NCBI GenBank assembly: GCA_002405805.1
Contig: DHMN01000071.1
Location: 1-44,377 of the forward strand
Length of the DNA: 44,377 nucleotides
Source: Cyanobacteria bacterium UBA4641
GTDB taxonomy: Bacteria > Cyanobacteriota > Vampirovibrionia > Gastranaerophilales > Gastranaerophilaceae
Direction of reading: 5' to 3'
Shown here: positions 34,772-42,055 of the stretch, one piece after another
Numbering within the stretch: position 1 is the first letter of the stretch
Layout: each line of letters opens with the position of its first letter
Program-made: the position numbers and the translations under genes
Notes under the pieces: generated by a model
Databases searched by the model: none
What the model saw: only the letters and a program-made list of their open reading frames with translations
Told to the model about the DNA's origin: nothing

Positions 34772-34818
34772 ATTTGTCCCAAAATTGTATGATAGTCTAA
34801 CTAAACCGAGCACACTTA

Positions 34819-35838
34819 TTATGAACCGAAATAATTCATTAAACCGTCGTGAAGTTTTTCGTTTTTGCAAAGCTTTTTGAGTTTAGAAATTGCACGATTT
34901 TCAATTTGGCGGATTCTTTCTCGTGAAACACCGTATTGAGAACCGATTTCATCAAGAGTTTTCTTCACTCCGTTATTATCTAAACCATAGCGCAAAATCA
35001 AAACATCACGTTCTTTTTGGCTAAGTTGATTTAAAATTGTTCTGATATCTTCTAACAAATTATCTTGAGTAACTTTGCCATCCGGTGTGATTGTTGAATT
35101 ATCCACGATAAAATCTGCAATTTTTGAAGAATCTTCATCAGATGTAGCAGGAGTATCCATGCTCACTGTTGATTGAGCAGATTTAATAATTGATGTTAAT
35201 TTTGAAACAGGTAAACCTAATCTATACGCGATTTCTTGTTTTGTTGGCGGATGTCCAAGCTCTGTAGTCAAATCAATTGTTGCTCTTCTGATTTTTCCGA
35301 TAGAATCAATCATGTGGATAGGAAGTCTGATAATCCTTGCCTTATCTGCAATTGCACGTGTGATTGATTGTTGAATCCACCATGTTGCATAAGTTGAAAA
35401 TTTATAACCTTTTTTATAATCAAAACGCCCCGCAGCTTTGATTAAGCCGACATTGCCTTCTTGAATCAAATCAAGGAATGACAAACCTCTACCGATATAT
35501 TTTTTTGCAATACTTACAACCAAACGCAAATTTGCATTTACCAAAACATCTTTTGCAAATTCGTCATGGTTTTCTTGGATTTTTTTAGCCAAATCCAATT
35601 CTTCTGCTGAAGATAAAAGCGGAATTTTGCCGATTTGTCTTAGATAGATTTTTACACTATCATCAGAATTTACAGAAAGTAAACTTTCTTGAACTTTTGG
35701 GTCTTCAACGGATTTTAAGACGTCTTCTCCATCTTCAACTTCAGGAGTAGATTCCATGTCTTGTAACTTTTTAAAATCGATATTTTCATCAGAAATATCG
35801 TCAGTCATTATACCAAAATGTTCAAATTCTTTCTTCAC
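34819..35838 (-). CDS. rpoD: RNA polymerase principal-type sigma-70 factor
   Basis: A 339-residue primary-type sigma factor without the long region 1.1 of E. coli RpoD. Region 1.2 is DSVKIYLRQIGKIPLL; region 2 contains NLRLVVSIAKKYIGRGLSFL and YKFSTYATWWIQQSITRAI; region 3 LPIHMIDSIGKIR; region 4 SRERIRQIENRAISKLKKL. I choose the GTG at 35838 because GGAG sits six bases upstream. A TTG at 35850 also lies in frame but is part of that ribosome site. It would read the TTGnnn/TATAAT and extended -10 promoters seen in the window. Whether it is the primary or a group 2 factor cannot be settled without the rest of the genome. Confidence 0.93.
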   Translation of the reverse strand: MKKEFEHFGIMTDDISDENIDFKKLQDMESTPEVEDGEDVLKSVEDPKVQESLLSVNSDDSVKIYLRQIGKIPLLSSAEELDLAKKIQENHDEFAKDVLVNANLRLVVSIAKKYIGRGLSFLDLIQEGNVGLIKAAGRFDYKKGYKFSTYATWWIQQSITRAIADKARIIRLPIHMIDSIGKIRRATIDLTTELGHPPTKQEIAYRLGLPVSKLTSIIKSAQSTVSMDTPATSDEDSSKIADFIVDNSTITPDGKVTQDNLLEDIRTILNQLSQKERDVLILRYGLDNNGVKKTLDEIGSQYGVSRERIRQIENRAISKLKKLCKNEKLHDGLMNYFGS

Positions 35839-35906
35839 AATATGCTCCAATCTTACACATGTATGATATAACTAAGAATTACTTTTGGGCTCATCTGATT
35901 GTATTA

Positions 35907-36653
35907 TTATTTTTTTATCAATTTTTGACGAAGTGTTTCAAAAATGATTGCACTCAATGCGTTTGATACATTCAAAGAGTTGAAACTGTTTTGCATAGGG
36001 ATTTTTACCACAAAATCAGATGCTTTTAATAAAGATTTTGAAACCCCTGCATGCTCAGCTCCCATAATAATTGCAAAGTTCATATCGTCATATTTAACAT
36101 CATAGTAATTATCTTTTGCTGATGCGTCGGTTGCAATTATCCACCAGTTGTTATCCTTTAGTTTTTGAACTGCGTTGACAAGGCTATTTACTTTTATAAT
36201 CGGAATGTGATTTATCGCCCCTGCACTGATTTTTTCAACCACAGAATTTACCTGAACATTTCTTCTTGATGGGATGATTATGCCATCAACTCCTGCACAA
36301 ACACAAGTCCTTATAATTGCACCAAGATTGTGAGAATCTTCCACACCATCAAGGATTACAAGGGATGAATTTGTGTGGTCTTTACTTGAGATAAAATCAT
36401 CCAAGTCCATATATTTTACAGGTGAAATCTGAGCAATAATTCCTTGGTGGTTAAATTCGGCATAAGGTTGAAATTTTTCTTTTGCAACAAATTGAAAAAC
36501 AATTCCGCGCTCTTGTGCCAATTCTTTGATTTTAGAAATCTTGTTATCAGAGTGAATGTTTTTTGAAATCAAAATTTTGTTAATTTCTCTATTACCTGCA
36601 ATCAAGGCTTCCATTACGGAATTTTTACCGAAAATTATTTCAGAATTTTCCAT
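35907..36653 (-). CDS. rlmB: 23S rRNA 2'-O-methyltransferase (RlmB/SpoU family)
   Basis: A 248-residue SPOUT methyltransferase. The N-terminal substrate-binding domain (about 1-75) begins IIFGKNSVMEALIAG. The knotted catalytic domain carries VILDGVEDSHNLGAIIRT, INHIPI, FAIIMGAEHAGVSK and IPMQNSFNSLNVSNALSAI, the three SpoU motifs. RlmB methylates G2251 of 23S rRNA in E. coli; a related tRNA methyltransferase cannot be excluded. I start it at the ATG at 36653, one base after the nadA stop, because the upstream 26 residues overlap nadA and are not family-like. Confidence 0.9.
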   Translation of the reverse strand: MENSEIIFGKNSVMEALIAGNREINKILISKNIHSDNKISKIKELAQERGIVFQFVAKEKFQPYAEFNHQGIIAQISPVKYMDLDDFISSKDHTNSSLVILDGVEDSHNLGAIIRTCVCAGVDGIIIPSRRNVQVNSVVEKISAGAINHIPIIKVNSLVNAVQKLKDNNWWIIATDASAKDNYYDVKYDDMNFAIIMGAEHAGVSKSLLKASDFVVKIPMQNSFNSLNVSNALSAIIFETLRQKLIKK

Positions 36654-36654
36654 C

Positions 36655-37563
36655 TTATTTTGAAACCTCCAACATTCTGTCAATACAAGTAACTGCGCGT
36701 TTTGCAATTTCAGGGTCAACAGTAATTTCATTTTTACCTGTTTCCAAAACTTCTAAAATATCTTCAAGTGATGTCATTTTCATATTTGGACATACAATGT
36801 TGTTTTTGACAGGAATAAATTCTTTTTCAGGATAATCACGTCTTAATCTGTCGACAACACCTTGTTCTGTTGCAATAATAAATGACTTGTTATCACTGTT
36901 TTTAGCGTAATTCATAATACCTGTTGTACTGCCGACATAATCTGCCATATCAGATACAGACATGTGACATTCAGGATGAGCTAAAACAAGCGCACTCGGA
37001 TGTTCTTCTCTTGCTTTTTCAATATCGGCAGGTCGAATTTGCAAGTGTGTCGGACAGAACCCAGGATATGTAATAACTTCAATATTACCCAATTGCTTTT
37101 CTACCCATTTGCCTAAATATGTATCAGGCAAGAATAATATTTTCTCTGCATTTAGATTTTTAACGACCTTGACTGCATTTGAACTTGTACAACACAAATC
37201 ACATTCAGCTTTTACTTCAGCAGTAGAATTTACATAACAAACTACAGGAATATCAGGATGTGCGGACTTAAATTCCATAAGTTGTCTGTGGTTAATCATA
37301 TCTGCCATTCTACAGCCTGCATTAATTTGCGGCAGTAAAACTTTTTTGTTTGGCGATAAGATTTTTGCAGTTTGAGCCATAAAATAAACTCCTGCAAATA
37401 CAATAATTTCAGCATCAGTTTCTGCTGCAACCTGACTCAATTTTAGAGAATCTCCGACATAGTCTGCAACCAAGTCGATTTCCACAGGTTGGTAACAATG
37501 TGCCAATATAACAGCTTTCTTTTCTTTCTTTAATTTATTAATACTCTCAACTATGTTCTGCAT
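36655..37563 (-). CDS. nadA: Quinolinate synthase A
   Basis: A 302-residue iron-sulfur enzyme that condenses iminoaspartate with dihydroxyacetone phosphate to quinolinate in NAD synthesis. The [4Fe-4S] ligands are probably Cys84 (NAGCRMAD), Cys170 (YPGFCPTH) and Cys258 (IVCPNMK), closely spaced as in the short archaeal/thermophile type. Other motifs are LAHCYQPVEIDLVADYVGDS and CTSSNAVKVV. nadB and nadC are not in the window. It leads the nadA-rlmB pair and diverges from the pilus genes. Confidence 0.97.
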   Translation of the reverse strand: MQNIVESINKLKKEKKAVILAHCYQPVEIDLVADYVGDSLKLSQVAAETDAEIIVFAGVYFMAQTAKILSPNKKVLLPQINAGCRMADMINHRQLMEFKSAHPDIPVVCYVNSTAEVKAECDLCCTSSNAVKVVKNLNAEKILFLPDTYLGKWVEKQLGNIEVITYPGFCPTHLQIRPADIEKAREEHPSALVLAHPECHMSVSDMADYVGSTTGIMNYAKNSDNKSFIIATEQGVVDRLRRDYPEKEFIPVKNNIVCPNMKMTSLEDILEVLETGKNEITVDPEIAKRAVTCIDRMLEVSK

Positions 37564-37674
37564 TTGAAATATATTATCCTCCGTTTGGTGTAAATTTATG
37601 TTAAGATATTCTCATTTATAAAAAATATTGTATAATAAAAATAAGAATATAGTAAGAAGAATATAAAGGTAGAT

Positions 37675-39399
37675 ATGTCACTAAACAGTTTATTTGGAAT
37701 GGGTGGAGGTAAAGATTTATACATATCTGTATCACCTGCCTGTGGATTGGAAATGATTGAGCTTGATAAACATGGAAATGTTAAGTCTTATGCTCAAACA
37801 CCGTTGGAATATAATGAAGCTCAGAGAGAAATCTCCAATTATGATGAATTTAAGGCAGGTTTGGAAACTTTATTCCAGATGCGTAATATTAACCCTGCCA
37901 AGGCAAACATTTATTTAAGTGTACCGACTGTATGGTTCGGAACAAAAGAAGGTTTGCCTTTGTTGCTTGATGATAACGCAATTACAAACATCGTTATCGG
38001 TGAATTGGAACAAACTTATGTATTCAAAAGAAAAGAACCGTTACCGTTTTGGTTTGACGCGTTAGCATCAACTAACTCTGATTCAAGAAATGTATTTTAT
38101 ACAGCAGTACAAAAAGAGGCAATTGACTCTATCCGTGGAATTATCACTTCAATGGGTGCAAATTTAGCAGGGGTTGAATGCTCACTTTTTGCTGATTTAA
38201 AAGGTTTATTAGCAACAGGAATTGCGACAGAACAAATGCAAGATGGCAATTCTTGGAGCTTGATGATTGTAAATAACAGTGGGTTCCAATTATTAGGACT
38301 CCAAGGTAAACGAATCCTTGAATACTATGAAGAGCCATTACCAATCAAATCTTATGAAGGCGAAGAAATTTATTCAGCAATTGAAAATGCTGCTCAAATC
38401 GCTTTGATGAGTACACCATCAAGTTCGTTGGTAATTTTATCAGAAACAGATTTAGTTTCTGCTGAAATCTTAGCCAGTCGTTTACAATTCGGTGGTTCAA
38501 CTATTTATGTTGAAGACAACCAATTCCGTAAAGAACCTTTGATGGATATGAGTTTGAACATCTTATCAGATGACCAATTGAAAGTTTCTTTACACGCAAT
38601 CGGTCACATGTCACCTGCAGGTGCAATGCCTGTAGATGTTGACTTTATCGCAGAAAAAGGTAAAGCAAAAGCTCAAGTAGCTGTTATTGAAATTCCTTTA
38701 GGTAACGGTCAAGTATTTGAATTGACTCCTCAAAAAGCTATAGTGCTTGTTATTATTCTAGCAGCACTTGTTATGGCTCCATTGGGTGGTGCTTATGCTT
38801 GGACAAACGGACTTGTTACGAAGGCACAAGAAGAAAGTACAGCTTTAGATAATCAAATTACTGACTTAGATGCACAAATTAAGCAATACGAAAAACAAGA
38901 CGGAAAAGCTGAATTTGATGCTGTTGCAGAAATTGAAAAAGTTTTGAAAAATAACAGAACAAAAATCCAAGTATATGCAGCATTAGGTCAATTTATTCCT
39001 AAAAACTTGTATTTAACATACTTCATCACAGGTGATGATGGTTTAATCAATATCAAAGGTTGTGCAGATTCTGTTGAAGATGTTTATGTATTCTTCAAAA
39101 ACATGAAAGAATCTTTGACTGACTCAAAACTTCGCTTGAGCAAGTTGGATTTGAAATCAGGTTCACTTGATACAGTTGTAAACAGCACAGCATCTACAAT
39201 TGATAATGCTCCATACGTATTTGAAATTACAAATATGGATGAAAATCAATTGAAATCATTTATGAGCAAGTTATCAGGAAATTCTGACAAAAAAGATAAT
39301 AAAGATAACAATTCTAACTCAAATGATAATGCTCAACAGCAGCAAGACGCACAAAACAATAACAACAATGCTGCTGCAAGTAATGAACAACAACAATAA
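37675..39399 (+). CDS. Fused PilM-PilN-like type IV pilus assembly protein
   Basis: A 574-residue protein combining two pilus assembly components. Residues about 1-335 resemble the actin-like PilM/GspL cytoplasmic domain (DLYISVSPACGLEMIEL, NIYLSVPTVWFG, GANLAGVECSLFADLKGLL, SWSLMIVNNSGFQLLGLQG). A single membrane helix follows at 355-376. Next come a coiled coil (about 380-415) and a PilN/GspL-like periplasmic ferredoxin-type domain (KIQVYAALGQFIPKNLYLTY, INIKGCADSVEDVYVFFKNM). The last 35 residues are Asn/Gln/Asp-rich. In most bacteria PilM and PilN are separate and bind each other. The PilO-like gene follows 25 bases later. It should sit in the inner membrane, aligning the pilus or secretion platform. 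Confidence 0.82.
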   Translation: MSLNSLFGMGGGKDLYISVSPACGLEMIELDKHGNVKSYAQTPLEYNEAQREISNYDEFKAGLETLFQMRNINPAKANIYLSVPTVWFGTKEGLPLLLDDNAITNIVIGELEQTYVFKRKEPLPFWFDALASTNSDSRNVFYTAVQKEAIDSIRGIITSMGANLAGVECSLFADLKGLLATGIATEQMQDGNSWSLMIVNNSGFQLLGLQGKRILEYYEEPLPIKSYEGEEIYSAIENAAQIALMSTPSSSLVILSETDLVSAEILASRLQFGGSTIYVEDNQFRKEPLMDMSLNILSDDQLKVSLHAIGHMSPAGAMPVDVDFIAEKGKAKAQVAVIEIPLGNGQVFELTPQKAIVLVIILAALVMAPLGGAYAWTNGLVTKAQEESTALDNQITDLDAQIKQYEKQDGKAEFDAVAEIEKVLKNNRTKIQVYAALGQFIPKNLYLTYFITGDDGLINIKGCADSVEDVYVFFKNMKESLTDSKLRLSKLDLKSGSLDTVVNSTASTIDNAPYVFEITNMDENQLKSFMSKLSGNSDKKDNKDNNSNSNDNAQQQQDAQNNNNNAAASNEQQQ

Positions 39400-39424
39400 T
39401 AATAATATTTAAAGGATAAAATAA

Positions 39425-40012
39425 ATGGATAGTGAAAAATTAAAACAGTTTATAATTCCAATAGCATTAATAGTTTTGCTAATTGCAGGTGTTTGCTATG
39501 TTACTCCTAAAATAATTGAAAATTATCAAAGCTACACAGCTGCGCAAGCTGAAATTGAAACTAAGAAAACAACTGTTCAAGAAAAACAAGCTAAACTTGA
39601 TGAATACAAACGTAAAGCTGAAGAAGAACAGAGAAAAGAAGAAGAAAGCGCAAAGAGCGAAAAACCTTTCTACAAACCCGTTATGTCAGGATTGGATACA
39701 GAAGCGGTTATAGCAGGTGAATTTGCAGAAGTTCTTCAACTTGTTAGAGCTAATCAAATCAAAGTTCGTTCAATCAAATACGATTATGACCCTGCTGATG
39801 ATGCTTTCGTTCAAGGTGCAGGCGACAAATATAACGTAGCAAGATTAAATATGGAAATGATTGCAAACTATTCTAACTACGATAACTTCTTGAAAGAATT
39901 ATACAGACACCAACACTTTATCGATATTCAATCAGCAGAAATCGTTCCATACAAGAAAAACAAACGAATTCTTTTGATTAACTTTAAAGTTAAATTATAT
40001 GCTAAAAAATAG
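39425..40012 (+). CDS. pilO: PilO-like type IV pilus assembly protein
   Basis: A 195-residue inner-membrane protein. One N-terminal membrane helix (about 10-30, IIPIALIVLLIAGVCYVTP) is followed by a periplasmic coiled coil (35-80, Lys/Glu/Gln-rich) and a ferredoxin-like domain (VIAGEFAEVLQLVRANQI, MIANYSNYDNFLKELYRH). This layout, and its place after PilM-PilN, identify PilO/GspM. The usual PilP and PilQ do not follow; a terminator ends the operon. Confidence 0.82.
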   Translation: MDSEKLKQFIIPIALIVLLIAGVCYVTPKIIENYQSYTAAQAEIETKKTTVQEKQAKLDEYKRKAEEEQRKEEESAKSEKPFYKPVMSGLDTEAVIAGEFAEVLQLVRANQIKVRSIKYDYDPADDAFVQGAGDKYNVARLNMEMIANYSNYDNFLKELYRHQHFIDIQSAEIVPYKKNKRILLINFKVKLYAKK

Positions 40013-40028
40013 TTTGATAAATATTTTG

Positions 40029-40061
40029 AAAAAGGAGATACAAATTGTATCTCCTTTTTTT
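40029..40061. terminator. Bidirectional rho-independent terminator
   Basis: A 13-bp stem AAAAAGGAGATAC/GTATCTCCTTTTT (40029-40041 with 40047-40059, loop AAATT). T-runs lie on both strands. It ends the pilMN-pilO operon and also lies at the end of the convergent radical SAM gene. Confidence 0.88.
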
Positions 40062-40911
40062 ATGCGAATTTTGAATAATCTATCCCAAACAAAATTCCAT
40101 CTGATTTTACGCATGTGCTACAAAAACTTGTCTCTAGTGAACATTTTTTGTTGTAGTCAGTGAAAGAACTACCGCAACGTCCCCTATAATCATTTGCCAA
40201 AAACGGACAAGTGTAGATACCGGAATTTGTAAGGATTCTGCCATATTCACAGTCCAAATTTTTTGCAGATGAAATTTCTTCCTGTTGGTCATTATTTTTG
40301 TCATGCCAAGGATTTATTTGCAAATTTGACTCATCCATATCAAAATTATTCTTTTTAAAAACTGAACTAAACCCTGATATAATTTCATTTTTAGGCAATT
40401 TGTAATAATTAGTAACTGTGATAATCGGATTAAAATCGTATTTCAGCAAATGTTTAATCGCGAAAATAGCATGCCTGTATGCTCCACGATACCTAATATC
40501 GTCGTTTTTTACTTCATCATAGTGGTCAATACTTATTTTAAAAATAATTTCATTAGAAGATTCATCTTCGACTTTTTTGAGAAATCTTGCTTTTTTCTCG
40601 TTTATAAATGAACCGTTTGTGCAAATACACACATTTGAGCGTTTCAAACACTGCCTCAAAATCGCATTGAAATCAGGATGTGTCATAGGTTCAGCTCCTG
40701 TTAGGACTATACATTCGATTTTTTCATTCATTGTTTCATTTAGCGCCTGCTTAATCAAATCAATGTTGATAAAATCTGATTCCTTTTTATTGCGCGGGAA
40801 CTCCAAATAACAATGTTTGCAGTGTTGGTTACAATTTTTTGCAGTCATTTCAATGAACAAATTGTTCAAAGCCTTCATGTTAATAACTTCTGATTGATAA
40901 ATACTTTTCAT
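40060..40911 (-). CDS. Radical SAM protein with SPASM-like cysteine tail
   Basis: A 283-residue radical SAM enzyme. The [4Fe-4S]-SAM motif is CNQHCKHC (Cys27, Cys31, Cys34), followed by VLTGAEPMTHP, a variant of the GGEP motif, and ISIDHYDEV. The C-terminal 65 residues contain seven cysteines (NLDCEYGRI, YTCPFL, GRCGSS, KKCSLETSFCSTC), suggesting an auxiliary cluster as in SPASM or twitch domains. The start at 40911 is chosen because GAGGAG lies seven bases upstream. Substrate unknown. SPASM enzymes often modify peptides or sugars, but no short precursor gene was recognised nearby. It diverges from the aldolase-like gene, 111 bp away. Confidence 0.88.
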   Translation of the reverse strand: MKSIYQSEVINMKALNNLFIEMTAKNCNQHCKHCYLEFPRNKKESDFINIDLIKQALNETMNEKIECIVLTGAEPMTHPDFNAILRQCLKRSNVCICTNGSFINEKKARFLKKVEDESSNEIIFKISIDHYDEVKNDDIRYRGAYRHAIFAIKHLLKYDFNPIITVTNYYKLPKNEIISGFSSVFKKNNFDMDESNLQINPWHDKNNDQQEEISSAKNLDCEYGRILTNSGIYTCPFLANDYRGRCGSSFTDYNKKCSLETSFCSTCVKSDGILFGIDYSKFA

Positions 40912-40985
40912 AATAAAACTCCTCAATTGACATGTCCATGTTGGGTCAGTTGGGATTTAAAATAAATTATCCACCATGGCAAAAC

Positions 40986-41022
40986 TTGACAAAAAAGATT
41001 ACCCATGTGCTAATATCTAAAT
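40986..41022 (+). promoter_or_regulatory. Promoter of the aldolase-like gene
   Basis: TTGACA at 40986-40991 and extended -10 TGTGC-TAATAT (hexamer 41011-41016) are 19 bases apart. The hexamer is only six bases before the ATG at 41023, so the transcript should begin at or next to the start codon, with no room for a ribosome site. Confidence 0.65.
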
Positions 41023-41736
41023 ATGGTTAAGATTTTAGACTGTACAACAAGGGACGGTGGACATACCACAAATTGGACTTTTAATGATGATTTCGTTGAA
41101 AATTTAATATCTGAATTAAATTCCAACGGTACAACTTATTATGAAATCGGTTACAGAAACCATTTTGACACAGATGGCAAAGGACAATTCTACAGGTGTA
41201 CCCCTGAATTTTTGCAAAAGTTTTACCAAATTAAAGAAAACTTGCAATTAGGTGTAATGACCGATACCTCAAGGTATTCTGAAGACGACTTCCGAAATCG
41301 CGCGGAAGACTTTATTGATTTTGTCAGAATTGCCTGCCACCCTGATAGAATCCGCGAAACTTTAGGAATCGCAAAAGATTTATACGACAAAGGGTACAAA
41401 GTTTTTGTCCAACTTATGGAGATAAATAATGTTGATGAGGCAGGGTATTTGAGCCTTTTTGAATGGGAACATAAAGAGATTTTGGAAAGCCTGTATTTTG
41501 CCGATAGTTACGGCGTTTTGCACCCATCAGAAATTGAACACTATTATAACAAATTGGCGATGATAGGGTTTGAAAAAATAAGTTTCCACGCACATAACAC
41601 TATAGCCATGGCCTTGCCAAACAGCCTGAAAGCTATTGAATGTGGAGTTTGGTCTGTTGATGTGACAAAAAATGGCATTGGCAGAAACGGTGGCAACCTC
41701 GATAGCGCAGAACTGTTTGAACATTTTACACACTAA
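41023..41736 (+). CDS. DRE-TIM metallolyase-like (HMGL/aldolase) protein
   Basis: A 237-residue protein of the HMG-CoA lyase / 4-hydroxy-2-oxovalerate aldolase superfamily. The divalent metal and catalytic motif LDCTTRDGG is at 5-13, with YEIGYRN, FADSYGVLHPSE and FHAHNTIAMALPNSLKA (metal ligands His189 and His191), then GIGRNGGN at 218-225. It ends 12 residues after that motif, while relatives usually run on for another helix or domain, so it is a minimal or shortened version. Substrate unknown. It diverges from a radical SAM gene, and a repeat cluster begins 20 bases after its stop. A C-C bond cleaving or forming role is inferred from the family. Confidence 0.85.
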   Translation: MVKILDCTTRDGGHTTNWTFNDDFVENLISELNSNGTTYYEIGYRNHFDTDGKGQFYRCTPEFLQKFYQIKENLQLGVMTDTSRYSEDDFRNRAEDFIDFVRIACHPDRIRETLGIAKDLYDKGYKVFVQLMEINNVDEAGYLSLFEWEHKEILESLYFADSYGVLHPSEIEHYYNKLAMIGFEKISFHAHNTIAMALPNSLKAIECGVWSVDVTKNGIGRNGGNLDSAELFEHFTH

Positions 41737-41756
41737 ATCAATGTTGATTTTCCACA

Positions 41757-41942
41757 ATTGTCACCCTGAACTTGTTTCAGGGTCTCTAATATTGTAAAGA
41801 TTACAAAACTAATTTGTTCAATTTGAGATTCTGAAACAAGTTCAGAATGACAATGACCGATGTGTTTGGTTAGAGATTCTGAATAGCAAGAAAATTATGT
41901 GTTCATTCTTCACACAAATTTTCTAAGCTTTCAGAATGACAT
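41757..41942. repeat. Palindromic repeat cluster with inverted pair and composite hairpin
   Basis: The gap 41737-42055 contains an inverted pair ACCCTGAA/TTCAGGGT (41763-41783) and ATTCTGAA/TTCAGAAT (41828-41848), flanked by TTGTCA and TGACAA. A third element has the same arms (ATTCTGAA 41876-41883 and TTCAGAAT 41930-41937), but its 5-nt loop is replaced by 46 bases that themselves fold (AGAAAATT with AATTTTCT, AGC with GCT). No gene is present in this gap. Confidence 0.88.
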
Positions 41943-41974
41943 AGTACATTTTGTCTATACTTTCATAAAATAAA

Positions 41975-41994
41975 GGTGGGCTAGTGAGCCCACC
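41975..41994. terminator. Hairpin terminator of dapL
   Basis: GGTGGGCT/AGCCCACC (41975-41982 with 41987-41994) with loop AGTG. Read leftward it is followed by TTTATTTTAT, as expected for the end of the dapL transcript. Confidence 0.75.
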
Positions 41995-42055
41995 CTACTT
42001 TTCTTTTATCAACCCCTCAACTACTCCACAGAGAGGACATGTTAAATCTATCAAC

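Noticed and set aside
5914..41942. Repeats considered as a CRISPR array.
   Set aside because: Copies are scattered, in both orientations, with irregular spacing and no cas genes.
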